NCBI RefSeq assembly: GCF_000956535.1
Contig: NZ_JYIY01000069.1
Location: 1-64,000, forward strand
DNA: 64,000 bases
Reading direction: 5' to 3'
DNA from: Microbacterium ginsengisoli
GTDB lineage: Bacteria > Actinomycetota > Actinomycetes > Actinomycetales > Microbacteriaceae
The notes beneath the pieces are model-generated. The model made no database searches. It had not been told where the DNA came from and saw only the letters and a program-made list of their open reading frames with translations. This document shows positions 9,029-17,719 of the stretch, in pieces. Every line of letters starts with the position of its first letter. Positions within the stretch are counted from its first letter, which is position 1. The position numbers and the translations under genes were made by a program.

Positions 9029-9934
9029 TTATGCGACGTTGGAGAAGATCGCGGCGGTGATCGCGGATCCGGGGACTCCGGCTGCGCCGCGGCGGCGGTG
9101 GTAGAGCTCGGTGGTGGATGTTTCGGCGTGGCCGGCGAAGTCGCGGGCGGTTTCCATGCTGGCGCCGGAGTCGATGACGGTGGCGATCGCGGCGCGGCGG
9201 AGGGCGTGCGGGTGCGCGTCGGGGATGCCGGTCTTCGCGCCGAGGGCCCGCACCCATGCGTACGCTCCGTGTCGGGTTTGCGGGTCGCCGTTGCGTTTGC
9301 GGACGATGGGGCCTTCGGTGCGGCCGTTCCGGGTGGTCTGGATGATCTCGTGCAGCACGGGTGGGATGTCGACGATGTGGGGGCGGTCGCCCTTCTCGGT
9401 GACGGTGAGGGTCCATTCCCCGGTGGTCGACTGGTGGAGGTTCTCGAGGCGTGCGGCGCATGCGCCGCTGACGCGGAGGCCGCCGATGGCCATGAGCGCG
9501 ACGAGCGCGTGGTGGGCGGGGCTGGTGGCCGCGGCGGTGCGCAGGAGCGCGCCGATCTGGAACCGGTCGAGCCACACGAGGCGGGTGATGTCGCGGTGCA
9601 CGCGCGGCATCCGCAGCAGCACGGTCGGGTCGCGGTCGATGTATTCGTCGGCGTACGCGAGCCGGTAGAAGCCGCGGATGGTTTGCAGGCGTCGGCGGAC
9701 GGAGCGGGGCGCGTTGTGTTTCTCCGCGGCCAGGTGCGTCTCGAACGCTTCGATGTGATGCCGGCGGGCGTCGAGCGGGTCGATGCCGTGGGTGGCACAC
9801 CAGTCGAAGTAGATGCGCAGGTCGAGGCCGTACAGGGCGGCGGTGCCGCCGGTGTAGCGGCTGAGGAACCCGGTGCGGGCGTGCTCGGCGGGGGTGATGG
9901 TGTGCGCGGCGGGGCGCGCGATAGTGTCACTCAC
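9029..9934 (-). CDS. Second tyrosine recombinase (XerC/D-like)
   Basis: 301 residues from GTG 9934, preceded by GGAGGT at good spacing; an in-frame GTG at 9946 overlaps that Shine-Dalgarno and was rejected. An N-terminal SAM-like core-binding domain (TGFLSRYTGGTAALYGLDLRIYFDWC) precedes a full catalytic set: R in GGLRVSGA, K in TEKGDRPH, H-x-x-R in HPHALRRAA, H in FAGHAETST, Y in TELYHRRR. It is unrelated in detail to the integrase at 6675 and lies at the end of the late gene strand. Possible jobs are multimer resolution, tail-fibre inversion or alternative integration. No inverted invertible segment was seen. Confidence 0.88.
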   Translation of the reverse strand: MSDTIARPAAHTITPAEHARTGFLSRYTGGTAALYGLDLRIYFDWCATHGIDPLDARRHHIEAFETHLAAEKHNAPRSVRRRLQTIRGFYRLAYADEYIDRDPTVLLRMPRVHRDITRLVWLDRFQIGALLRTAAATSPAHHALVALMAIGGLRVSGACAARLENLHQSTTGEWTLTVTEKGDRPHIVDIPPVLHEIIQTTRNGRTEGPIVRKRNGDPQTRHGAYAWVRALGAKTGIPDAHPHALRRAAIATVIDSGASMETARDFAGHAETSTTELYHRRRGAAGVPGSAITAAIFSNVA

Positions 9935-10036
9935 GGCGACCTCCACTCTGAATGGATGTCTGCCAGCCCCCGTCTGCAGTTGGCGCTGCGGCGGGGGCGC
10001 TCCCGTCTTCGGGAGGCTCTGAGCCTAGAACGACGA

Positions 10037-10089
10037 ACAGCCCCCTCGGGCCGACTCCCAGAGAACTGGGAGCCACCCGAGGGGGCTGT
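10037..10089 (-). terminator. Nested hairpin terminator at the end of the late operon
   Basis: ACAGCCCCCTCGGG (10037-10050) pairs perfectly over 14 bp with 10076-10089. A second perfect 7-bp hairpin (CTCCCAG/CTGGGAG with loop AGAA, 10055-10072) sits inside its loop. It lies just downstream of the last tail-fibre gene on the minus strand and is followed by TGTTCGTCGTTCT. Confidence 0.8.
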
Positions 10090-10134
10090 ACACGTGGGGA
10101 GGAACCCGCACGCATACTTCGTGTTTAGTGCGGG

Positions 10135-11727
10135 TCAGGTGAGCCCGAGGCGCGTCAGGTTTCGGACGGTCATCTGGGCGATGGACGCGGACACGCCTGC
10201 TCCGACGACGCCGAACGACAGTTGCAGCGACGTCGTGCCCGCGGGGATGCGTGACTCGCTGCGCCATACTGCCCAGCCGCCCGGCAGGCTCGTTATGGGT
10301 GCATCGCGGGAGATGCCCATCGAGCAGAGGTAGGTGGCCCGTGTCGATCCGATCGCCTTGATCGCCACTGTCACCGATCCGCCTTCGATCGCGTCCAGCC
10401 CGGCCGTCTTGAGCTTGAATGCGAGGTAGACCAGATCACCGGGTGTCCAGTCGGTGAAACTGCTGATGTCGGAATACGCGCCGCTCCATGCCGTGCGGGA
10501 GATCGTGTAGACGTACCCGTCGACATTCGGGTCCGTGGTGAGCGTTGACGCGGCGGTGGCTGTGTCTCCGTACCACGACCAGTTCGCGGGGCGGTTGTCG
10601 CCGGTGTTCTTCGGGTAGAGCAGCCCGCGTGTGGACAGGCCCGTGAACTCGCCGTCGGCTTGGAGGGCGAGCATGCTCAGTGGGTCATCCCGCGTGCGGC
10701 ACAGCTCGGGCTCGGCAACGGGGATCACGTTCACCATGGCATCCGCGAACGTCACCCCCATGCTTCGCTCTGCAATGGTCGTGGGGTGTGTGCCGTCCGA
10801 GCAGAGCCCCGGCTTGTAACGACCCGCCGACCAGTCGTGCAGTCGCGCGAACTGGTCGATGACGGGGATGCCGTAGCGCCGTGCAAGGGTGCGCTTGACC
10901 CCGTTGACCGTTGCGATCTTTGTCTTGACCGTGTCGGTTGGGGCGGTGCTGGCCGTGGTGTTCGTGCTGGGCATCGTCGCTGCCGTCGTGGCTGCGCCCG
11001 TGTCGGTGAACGTGTTCTGCGGGGTCGCTTGCGCGGTGCCGGTCCCGTTCTGCCACACCAACGGCTTGGACGCGCCCGTCGTGCGGCCCCAGACACTGTA
11101 TCCCGTCGCTCCAGGCGCGGGAGTCCAATCGATCCGCACCGCACCTACGGCAGACAGGGTGACCGACTTCTCCACGGTGGGTGTGCTCTGACCGAGCGAG
11201 GTGCGTGTCACGATCTGGTAGTAGTACGTGCCTGCCGGAAGGGTACCGCCCGCGTATCCGGGGAGGGCGGTGAGCGTGAAGTCCGCAGGTGCTGTAACGG
11301 CCTGCGAGCCAGCCGGCGGGATCGTCGCGACGACAACGCGCGCGCCCACGCCCAGGGCATGGTCGATCATCGCCTGGTTGTTCGGCAGGGTCTCCGTCAG
11401 CGGGGCGGTGTCGTTCGTGCCATCGGCGATGGCCAGCAGGTCGTAGTCCAGGCCAGCGCCCACAACTTCGGTGTTCCACAACCCCCGCACAGTGGTCGTG
11501 TTCGCGCCACCTTTCGCACAGGTATAGACGTGCGTCAGCCGCCCTGCGGAGGCGAGCACGGCGAAAGTCACCCACGAGTTGCCCCAGATGTTGTTCAGAC
11601 GGGACGAGTTCGTTTCCGTGATCGAGTCGCCGACCGCGACAAGGCGGCCACGGTTGACGCGAGCATCGGACGCGATACGCCGCTTCGCATCTGTCTTCGC
11701 CATGCCAAGAGTGACGGGGTCCATCAC
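10135..11727 (-). CDS. Tail-fibre protein with SGNH/GDSL hydrolase domain
   Basis: 530 residues. The SGNH catalytic blocks are GDSIT (33-37, nucleophile S35), GTND (103-106) and DGTHP (311-315, the D-x-x-H dyad). Between blocks III and V is an inserted beta module (~141-262: GTYYYQIVTRTSLGQST, VRIDWTPAPGATGYSVWGRT) that resembles a fibronectin type III/Ig fold. The C-terminal ~180 residues look like a carbohydrate-binding jelly roll. I infer a tail fibre that deacylates or cleaves cell-surface glycan during adsorption. The MMDP start overlaps the previous gene's stop. Confidence 0.8.
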   Translation of the reverse strand: MMDPVTLGMAKTDAKRRIASDARVNRGRLVAVGDSITETNSSRLNNIWGNSWVTFAVLASAGRLTHVYTCAKGGANTTTVRGLWNTEVVGAGLDYDLLAIADGTNDTAPLTETLPNNQAMIDHALGVGARVVVATIPPAGSQAVTAPADFTLTALPGYAGGTLPAGTYYYQIVTRTSLGQSTPTVEKSVTLSAVGAVRIDWTPAPGATGYSVWGRTTGASKPLVWQNGTGTAQATPQNTFTDTGAATTAATMPSTNTTASTAPTDTVKTKIATVNGVKRTLARRYGIPVIDQFARLHDWSAGRYKPGLCSDGTHPTTIAERSMGVTFADAMVNVIPVAEPELCRTRDDPLSMLALQADGEFTGLSTRGLLYPKNTGDNRPANWSWYGDTATAASTLTTDPNVDGYVYTISRTAWSGAYSDISSFTDWTPGDLVYLAFKLKTAGLDAIEGGSVTVAIKAIGSTRATYLCSMGISRDAPITSLPGGWAVWRSESRIPAGTTSLQLSFGVVGAGVSASIAQMTVRNLTRLGLT

Positions 11728-12107
11728 ACCTCCTCGATGCTGGTCAGGTTGCCCGAGCCGTCGTACGTGTACTCGCGGGTGACGCCGAGACGCGTGTCTG
11801 TCGCCACGGTCCCGTCTGGGTTGTACGTGTAGGTCGTCGTGATCTCGCCCTCGGTCACGGCCGTGACGTTCCCGGAACCGTCGTATGTGATCGTTGTGCC
11901 AGCGAACGCCCGCACAAAGGCCGCACTTAGTTCAGGCGACGCAGCGAGCTCGGTGCGCCCGTCGGGCGTGTTCGGGAGCGCGTTCTCGGCGGCGACCGAC
12001 GCCTCGTAGATGCCTTCCTCGAAGTGGTCGAGCGCCGACGGGTTCAGCGCCGTCGACAGGTACGGGCGGTCACGCCACCCGCCCGGCCGAACCTTCTCGT
12101 ACGTCAT
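11724..12107 (-). CDS. Small tail protein with YD/RHS-like repeats
   Basis: 127 residues. The N-terminal ~70 residues (TYEKVRPGGWRDRPYLSTALNPSALDHFEEGI) resemble the attachment part of phage minor tail proteins. The C-terminus holds tandem YD-type repeats: TITYDGSGNVT, TTYTYNPDGTV, REYTYDGSGNLTSI. Such repeats form beta structures in RHS/teneurin shells, but here there are only about three. It sits between the holin gene and the SGNH fibre gene, overlapping both, which suggests a fibre accessory or adhesin. Confidence 0.7.
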   Translation of the reverse strand: MTYEKVRPGGWRDRPYLSTALNPSALDHFEEGIYEASVAAENALPNTPDGRTELAASPELSAAFVRAFAGTTITYDGSGNVTAVTEGEITTTYTYNPDGTVATDTRLGVTREYTYDGSGNLTSIEEV

Positions 12108-12493
12108 CAGTCACCGGCCGACGGGAGCGCGTCCGACGACACGACGACGTCCGCAGGCGCCGTGTCCGTCACGGGGGGCGCGACGACAGCCGGCACCGAA
12201 GCGGCCGGCGTGTTCGCGCGGGCGAGCATCGCCATCTGCGGCGACAGGGCGCCGTACGCGCCGGCCGCGCCGGCGAGCACAGCGATACCGACCGCAGCGG
12301 GCCACGGGAGGCCCGCCTGCTGGGCGAGCACGAACGAACCGGAACCGGCCGTGAGCGCCGCGACGACACCCGTCAGCGCGAGTCCGATGATCACCCACAC
12401 GCTGTACACCTTCCGACGGGTCGACGGGTTCTCGATGACCGAGCCGAGCGCACCGGCGTCGACGGTCACGGCAGGGATGCTGTTCAGGGACAT
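12107..12493 (-). CDS. Putative holin (two membrane helices)
   Basis: 128 residues from ATG 12493 with AGGAAA upstream. Two hydrophobic helices (VYSVWVIIGLALTGVVAALTAG and LPWPAAVGIAVLAGAAGAYGAL) are separated by a short loop. The C-terminal tail is Ala/Pro/Val-rich. Size, topology and position near the endolysin fit a holin that lets lysin reach the wall. No sequence family is firmly recognised. Confidence 0.72.
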   Translation of the reverse strand: MSLNSIPAVTVDAGALGSVIENPSTRRKVYSVWVIIGLALTGVVAALTAGSGSFVLAQQAGLPWPAAVGIAVLAGAAGAYGALSPQMAMLARANTPAASVPAVVAPPVTDTAPADVVVSSDALPSAGD

Positions 12494-12495
12494 GG

Positions 12496-12954
12496 TCAGG
12501 TTTCCTTTCGGGTGCGGTTTGCGGTGTTCTCGATCGCGTTCCACTGGTCACGTTCCGACCTGCGGATCTGTCCGATCTCCTCGCGGATGCCGATGATGTC
12601 GTCGCGCTGCTGCTTCTGCTCGACGCGGACGGCCTTCACGAGGTCTTTCAGTTCGTCGATGTCGTCGCGCAGGATCGTTCCGCCGTGCGAGTTCACGACG
12701 TGGTCGACGGTCTTCTCGACCCCAGTGCCGATGCGCTGCAGCTTGCCCGCAGCCGGTGCACCGACGCTGATGATCGCGCCGACAACAACGAGGATCTGGA
12801 GGATGATGCTGTCCGGATCCCGCAGCCACGACTCACCGTCGGGCGCGCGGGTACCGCCCAGGAGGATGAGCCCGGAGATCAGGAACGTGAGCACGCCGGC
12901 GGCGGAAACGAACCACCAGACCCGGCTCATGCGGGATACGGGTCCGGCGCTCAC
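12496..12954 (-). CDS. Membrane protein with coiled coil, second holin-like/lysis protein
   Basis: 152 residues. Two hydrophobic segments (VWWFVSAAGVLTFLISGLILLG and IILQILVVVGAIISVGAPAAG) are followed by a charged helical tail (~80-150: DIDELKDLVKAVRVEQKQQRDDIIGIREEIGQIRR). The GTG 12954 overlaps the endolysin stop (GTGA). It lies between endolysin and holin, so a role in lysis timing (antiholin or second holin) is likely. It resembles DUF2746-type actinophage proteins in layout; this is inference. Confidence 0.65.
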   Translation of the reverse strand: MSAGPVSRMSRVWWFVSAAGVLTFLISGLILLGGTRAPDGESWLRDPDSIILQILVVVGAIISVGAPAAGKLQRIGTGVEKTVDHVVNSHGGTILRDDIDELKDLVKAVRVEQKQQRDDIIGIREEIGQIRRSERDQWNAIENTANRTRKET

Positions 12955-13844
12955 GACGCCTTCAGGGTGAGGCCGCCAAGAGCGTTCACGAGAAGTTGCT
13001 GCACCTGGTCGGGAGTCGCACCAGTGATCGTGGGGAGCTTCGCGGCGATCTGTTCGACGAGCTTCGCGAGGTCAGCGTCAGCGAGCGTCGTCGCCTGCAC
13101 GACAGGCGAGTACATGTTCCGCAGCAGGTCGTATGCGCGCGGGTTACCGTCGGTGTTCACGATGGGCACACCATCGAAGATCGGCTTACCGTCCGTCCGG
13201 GTCTTAGAGGACGCGTACTGCCACTCCTCACCGGAGAACGGGTGCCAGTGACCAGCAGCGGCCAGGACGGTGCCGTTGCGCCAGTCAGCGGACTCATGGT
13301 GAACCAGGATCATGTCAGTCATGTCAAGCTCCTCAATAGGGAAGGGGGTGGATGAGGTGGAGGCGGATATCGCAGCCCACGGGTCAAGGTCGATGACGTG
13401 CCACTGCTCCCAGGAGAAGACTCCGGGGATCAACCCGACCGCCGTGCACGCAGCCGCGAACGCGGCGTACGTCCCGAACACGTACTGCCAGTTGCCGTAG
13501 TCCATCGCCGCCGAGTCGGCCTCAACGTTCCCGGTGATCGCACCCCGGAAAGTGAGGCCATGCGACGACGTCCCCGGTGCGGCGGCATCCCCGGGGCGGC
13601 CGGCGGCGATCGCGTTCTTCTTCGCGAGTGTCTGCGCGGCGAGCGGCCGGTACGCGTTGTAGCCCGGCGTGATCTGCAAGGTGCGGCCGGACGCTTTCTG
13701 CCCAAGCGCGACGAGCGCGTTGTGCTTGAGGAGCGTTGCAGGTGGGAGCAGGTGCTCCCAGTAGCCGTCAGTGTTCGTGCCCGAGGCGATCTTCACCAGC
13801 ACGTCGGTGGGGACTTGCCCGTTCTTGTAGCGAGGCATCATCAC
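12951..13844 (-). CDS. Endolysin, M15 (VanY-like) D-Ala-D-Ala peptidase
   Basis: 297 residues. The N-terminal catalytic domain shows zinc-peptidase M15 landmarks: SSHGLTFRG (first His ligand), AMDYGNW (Asp) and WEQWHVID (E and last His). The C-terminal ~120 residues (from DMTDMILVHHESADWRNGTV) are probably a cell-wall binding or phage-specific domain ending in an amphipathic helix. It cleaves peptidoglycan peptides during lysis. It is followed by two holin-like genes. Confidence 0.85.
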   Translation of the reverse strand: MMMPRYKNGQVPTDVLVKIASGTNTDGYWEHLLPPATLLKHNALVALGQKASGRTLQITPGYNAYRPLAAQTLAKKNAIAAGRPGDAAAPGTSSHGLTFRGAITGNVEADSAAMDYGNWQYVFGTYAAFAAACTAVGLIPGVFSWEQWHVIDLDPWAAISASTSSTPFPIEELDMTDMILVHHESADWRNGTVLAAAGHWHPFSGEEWQYASSKTRTDGKPIFDGVPIVNTDGNPRAYDLLRNMYSPVVQATTLADADLAKLVEQIAAKLPTITGATPDQVQQLLVNALGGLTLKAS

Positions 13845-14851
13845 ATCTCGAATACTTCGAGCATCAGACCGTACGCGGACGCCGTGTTCGGTTGCGTGTT
13901 GGAGATGACGAGCGTCACGGTCCGTGTTCCGCTCGCGGCCCGAGTGAACACTGTCCGGCTGAAGTGCGTCCCGACAGCTATCCCTGTTCCCGTGACCGTG
14001 TCATACGGTGTTTCGCCCCCGACCGGCACCCCGTCGATGAGTATCTTGATGCCGCCCTGCAGCTCCGAGCCGGTGTAGATGCGGCCGGCGGCGGTGATCG
14101 CTACCAGCCCACCGGTCCCGGTGAACGTCTTCGTAAGGACTGTGGTTCCCGCCGTGGTCGCCGGGATCTCCGCCGACGTGCCGGAGCCCGTCTGAGACAG
14201 CAACGCCACACCCGACCCAATGGGAGCCCAGTTTCCAGAGAGACGCTGATACATGACCTCCGTATCAATCTGGAAGCACAGGTCCCCGTCAGCCGGTGCC
14301 CACGCGGCCCGCTCGTCCGAGTTGCGCACAGGCACCACGGCTCCCGCAGGCGCCGTGTACGTGTAGGAGGGAAGGATGATCACGCCGGACGCGTTCGTCG
14401 ACGCCTTTCCGGCGGGCATCTGGACCGTCGCCAGCTCGAGCGCCCCCGGCGGCAGCGCGGCGCGCGCGGTCGCGAAGTCGACCGTCGACAGCGCGGCCGA
14501 CGCGACCTGAGCGTCGTTCGCGTCCGTCCCGGGTGATGTGTGCTCGTTCTGCTTCGCGTACACCACGTAGAAGTTCGTGCCCGCGGTCGGGGAGATCAGC
14601 GGGGCATCCAGTTGGATCACCCCGTCGTTTGCGAAGATGATCGCCCCACCGAACTGCGACGCGACGCCGGTGAACGGTTGTACGTCGACGTTCATGTCGC
14701 TGCGGGCGGTGACGAGCGCGCTCGCGCCCGACAGGATCCCGGCGCGCAGCGCACCTGTCGCGCTGGTCGCGAACAGGCCGCTCAGCGCCTTCCGAACGTG
14801 TGTGGTCGTCGCCGCGCCGGACACGCCGGGCCATGACGGAGTGAGAGTCAT
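13841..14851 (-). CDS. Minor tail / tail fibre protein
   Basis: 336 residues from ATG 14851 overlapping the previous stop. The N-terminal part (LTPSWPGVSGAATTTHVRKALSGLFA...SDMNVDVQPFTGVASQ...NDGVIQLDA) is typical of actinophage tail proteins that dock to the tail tip. The C-terminus (TVLTKTFTGTGGLVAITAAGRIYTGS...SRTVFTRAASGTRTVTLVISN) looks like a beta-sandwich of the C1q/TNF-like fibre head kind. Probably involved in host attachment. Confidence 0.7.
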   Translation of the reverse strand: MTLTPSWPGVSGAATTTHVRKALSGLFATSATGALRAGILSGASALVTARSDMNVDVQPFTGVASQFGGAIIFANDGVIQLDAPLISPTAGTNFYVVYAKQNEHTSPGTDANDAQVASAALSTVDFATARAALPPGALELATVQMPAGKASTNASGVIILPSYTYTAPAGAVVPVRNSDERAAWAPADGDLCFQIDTEVMYQRLSGNWAPIGSGVALLSQTGSGTSAEIPATTAGTTVLTKTFTGTGGLVAITAAGRIYTGSELQGGIKILIDGVPVGGETPYDTVTGTGIAVGTHFSRTVFTRAASGTRTVTLVISNTQPNTASAYGLMLEVFEM

Positions 14852-15666
14852 GAGCGTCCTTTCATCAGGGTTTCGAGGTCGGACACACGCGCCTCGAGAT
14901 CGGTGCGTGCGGCGCGTTCCGCGCGCGCCACCGCGAGCAGAGGGACGACGAGCTGCGAGTAGTTGATCGAGTACGCCTCGCCGACGGGGATCACCACAGG
15001 ATTGCCGTCGGTTCCGAGGATCGAGGCCCCGTCCGGGCCGACCATGTGCAGCGGCTCCGTGGTGTCCACCACTGGGGCGACATCCGGGCCAAAGCCGGCG
15101 GCCTGCACGTCGCCGGCAAGTAGGAACACCTTGGCTGGTGAATCGTCGGCGTCCCACACGTATCGACCCCAGTAAGGAGTCAATGACAGGAACCGATTCA
15201 CGTCATCCGCGGTCATCGCGGTCAGCCCGGTCTTAGTCACTCCCGCGGAGGAGGAGTATCCGATCTGGTAGGTCGCCCCATCGATCCACGCGCCCTTGTA
15301 CGAAGTCGCGACCGGATAGTTGTATGACGGCTGCGATTTCAGGGGCGCACCGTTGGAACTCACCTGGCCCGAGGCCGTCACGTCGGTCGCGGACATCGCG
15401 CCCGACGCCGTGACCGTCGTCGGTGTGATCGCCCCGGGCGACGCGACCTTCGCGTCGATCTCCGCCTTCGTGTACGAGTTGAGGTCGATCGCGGCGGTCA
15501 CGGTCGCGGTGATGTTCGCGATCGCTTGCTGCACCTGCGCGACGAGGCTGTTCACGCTCGTCCCCGTGGGGGTCTCGAGCTCATCGAGCCGGCGCTGGAT
15601 GCTCTGCAGCTCGCGGATCAGGGCGCCGAGTTCACCCTGAGCGGGCGTGGAGTAGCCGCTACCCAT
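14848..15666 (-). CDS. Tail fibre protein with S74-like C-terminal chaperone region
   Basis: 272 residues. The N-terminal coiled coil (LGALIRELQSIQRRLDELE) and repetitive TASGAMSATDVTASGQVSS segment are fibre-like. The C-terminus (GEAYSINYSQLVVPLLAVARAERAARTDLEARVSDLE) matches the end of intramolecular chaperone (peptidase S74) domains, although the N-terminal catalytic part of S74 is not evident. It likely trimerises. It overlaps its neighbours by ATGA-type junctions. Confidence 0.7.
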   Translation of the reverse strand: MGSGYSTPAQGELGALIRELQSIQRRLDELETPTGTSVNSLVAQVQQAIANITATVTAAIDLNSYTKAEIDAKVASPGAITPTTVTASGAMSATDVTASGQVSSNGAPLKSQPSYNYPVATSYKGAWIDGATYQIGYSSSAGVTKTGLTAMTADDVNRFLSLTPYWGRYVWDADDSPAKVFLLAGDVQAAGFGPDVAPVVDTTEPLHMVGPDGASILGTDGNPVVIPVGEAYSINYSQLVVPLLAVARAERAARTDLEARVSDLETLMKGRS

Positions 15667-16852
15667 CGTGCGCCGCCTGCGTCGTCACGTTCACGGTGAT
15701 TCCCTTCGCGTCTCCATCGATCGCGACGATGCGCCGCCGCGTCGTGGTCGGTTCGAACAGGTAGGGGTCGCCGACGCCGCTGTCGGGGTCGTAGCGGGGG
15801 ATCGTGACGACGCACCAGTCGCCCTCCCAGTACGCGCCGAGGTACGGCTGCCGTGCGGCCTCCACGGTGAAAGTCCAGGTCTCGAGGACGGAACGGCCGA
15901 TCGCGGCTTCCTGTGCGGTGTAGCCGTCGAGGGTGGACTGGTACACGACCGTGGAATGGGACGTGTCGAGCGCTTCGAGCAGTGGGAAGCCGAGGTCGAG
16001 GAGTGTCGTGTCGGTCGTGCGGGAGACGAGCACCGAGTCGATCCCTCGACCTGCGGACGCCCACGCGATGCTCGCAAGCTGCGTGCCGTCGGAGTCGACG
16101 GTGAGGGCGGAGACCCCGGTGCCGTGCACGCCGACCGTCCACGTGTGGACGCTGTCGCCGGCGAGGAGCCGGTCGGCGTCCGTCGCGGTCTCGAGGAGGA
16201 ACTCGACCCCGAGCCGGTCGGCGGTGAACCGGGGCCGGAATCGGATGTCGGGCCCGTCCTCGAGCTGAGTGAGCTGACTCAGGAGGGTGCCGATGTTCTT
16301 GAAGTCGACGGCGTCGTTGTTGCGGTCGTGGATCCCTGCGCGGTCGTCCTCGAACACGACCGGCACGTTCCCGCCCGTCCACGCCTGCGCCTGCTGCACC
16401 CACCGCTTCGCGATGGTGCCGTACTCGAGCGCGGTGAGGTTGGTCGCCAGCGCGCTGTTCGGCATCGTCTTCCCGGCCGATGCCGGATCGGGGACGATGA
16501 ACGTCCCAACGTCGGCGGTGGCCGCGACGACGGGCAGCAGGAAACGGTGATCGAAGTACGACCACATGCCCAGCGCCGTCACCGTGAGCGTCTTCTTGTC
16601 GCGGTCGTATCCGTGCTTCCAGATCGGGCCGGCGGCGAGAATCAGGTCACCGATCGCGACAGCGAGGATCGAGCGGCCCGGTGCCATCGCCTGACGCGGC
16701 TTCAACGCGATGGTCGCGGGGTCCTGCATGTTCAGGACCGCCGTGATCTGCTCCGCGCTGTTCAGCGCCCGCGACCACGTCGACTCCGCCATGACCTGCA
16801 CGTCGACGACCTGCCGCCCCGTCCGAAGGTCAGCGATGAACCAGCGCAGCAT
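15659..16852 (-). CDS. Minor tail protein (Gp37-like tail-tip protein)
   Basis: 397 residues. The opening LRWFIADLRTGRQVVDV and the central block (WVQQAQAWTGGNVPVVFEDD, IRFRPRFTADRLGVEFLLETATD) resemble the siphovirus Gp37-like minor tail family found right after the distal tail protein in actinophages. The C-terminal part (GDWCVVTIPRYDPDSG) looks like an OB/baseplate fold. Predicted tail-tip or tail-associated component. Confidence 0.75.
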   Translation of the reverse strand: MLRWFIADLRTGRQVVDVQVMAESTWSRALNSAEQITAVLNMQDPATIALKPRQAMAPGRSILAVAIGDLILAAGPIWKHGYDRDKKTLTVTALGMWSYFDHRFLLPVVAATADVGTFIVPDPASAGKTMPNSALATNLTALEYGTIAKRWVQQAQAWTGGNVPVVFEDDRAGIHDRNNDAVDFKNIGTLLSQLTQLEDGPDIRFRPRFTADRLGVEFLLETATDADRLLAGDSVHTWTVGVHGTGVSALTVDSDGTQLASIAWASAGRGIDSVLVSRTTDTTLLDLGFPLLEALDTSHSTVVYQSTLDGYTAQEAAIGRSVLETWTFTVEAARQPYLGAYWEGDWCVVTIPRYDPDSGVGDPYLFEPTTTRRRIVAIDGDAKGITVNVTTQAAHDG

Positions 16853-16858
16853 CCGTCC

Positions 16859-17719
16859 TCAATTCGCGTCAGCCCACACGAGGGTGAGCAGCGGGGAGCC
16901 GACCAGCGTGCCGAGCGGGTTGAACTGGACTGTGCGGCTGCCGAACGGCGCGATCTGGAACCCGTCCCACTCCCGCCGGGTCATGAACCCGGTGAGGTCG
17001 TTCTCGGGCACCTCGAGGTACACGGCCCCGGCGTCCGCATCGAACACCACCGTCGCCCCGACCGGGATGAACCGCTCGAGTCGGAGGATGCGTCCCGACG
17101 TCGTCTCGACCAGCTCGACACCGTCCGCACCGCCCGTGACCGTCATCGTCAGCGGCGACACCGCCGACCCGCCGTTCATAGCGGACGCGCGCCCATCGCC
17201 GCCCGGAGTGCCCCAGTCGACGGGGAACACCTGCGGCCACGCCTGCCCGGTCCCGGACGTCGGCGGGGTCGCCGTGGCGGTCTGAGTCGGCCCGAACATG
17301 CGCGCGTCGGTCGCGACCAGCACGGCCTGAAACTCGACGTACTGGGCGCCAGGGTTCGGCGACGGCTCGAAATGCCGGACCGACACGATGCGGGAGGACA
17401 CCCCGATCGCGTCGTCGACCGTCACCGTCACCGGGGTGCCCGCCGAGAGCACGGCGCGCAAGCTCATCAGCATCTGACCCCACGTCGCCCCACGGAACCG
17501 GCCCGTGAGGTTCAGCGGCAGCGATGATCGCCAGTCCCGGTCGATGCCGAACGCGCCGTCCGCGGCGGCACGCTCACGGATCTCGGTCTTCGAGTCGGAG
17601 AGCGTGTACCAGTCGTGGAAGAACTGCGCGCCGGCCTGGAACGCGCCGTCACGGTACTGGTTCGCGGTGTACAGCGTGACGCTGCCCAGCGGCGACGTCA
17701 GCGTGACGGTCCCGCTCAC
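16859..17719 (-). CDS. Distal tail protein (Dit-like)
   Basis: 286 residues directly after the tape measure gene, the standard Dit position. The N-terminal half has the Dit belt-domain look (RFRGATWGQMLMSLRAVLSAGTPVTVTVDD), and the C-terminal half is a beta galectin-like region (RLERFIPVGATVVFDADAGAVYLEV). It would join tail tube and tip complex. The assignment rests on order and weak similarity. Confidence 0.7.
   Translation of the reverse strand: MSGTVTLTSPLGSVTLYTANQYRDGAFQAGAQFFHDWYTLSDSKTEIRERAAADGAFGIDRDWRSSLPLNLTGRFRGATWGQMLMSLRAVLSAGTPVTVTVDDAIGVSSRIVSVRHFEPSPNPGAQYVEFQAVLVATDARMFGPTQTATATPPTSGTGQAWPQVFPVDWGTPGGDGRASAMNGGSAVSPLTMTVTGGADGVELVETTSGRILRLERFIPVGATVVFDADAGAVYLEVPENDLTGFMTRREWDGFQIAPFGSRTVQFNPLGTLVGSPLLTLVWADAN

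Noticed and set aside
8937..9800. Minus-strand frame of 287 codons overlapping the second recombinase
   Set aside because: Arg/Pro/His-rich and out of frame with the clear recombinase.
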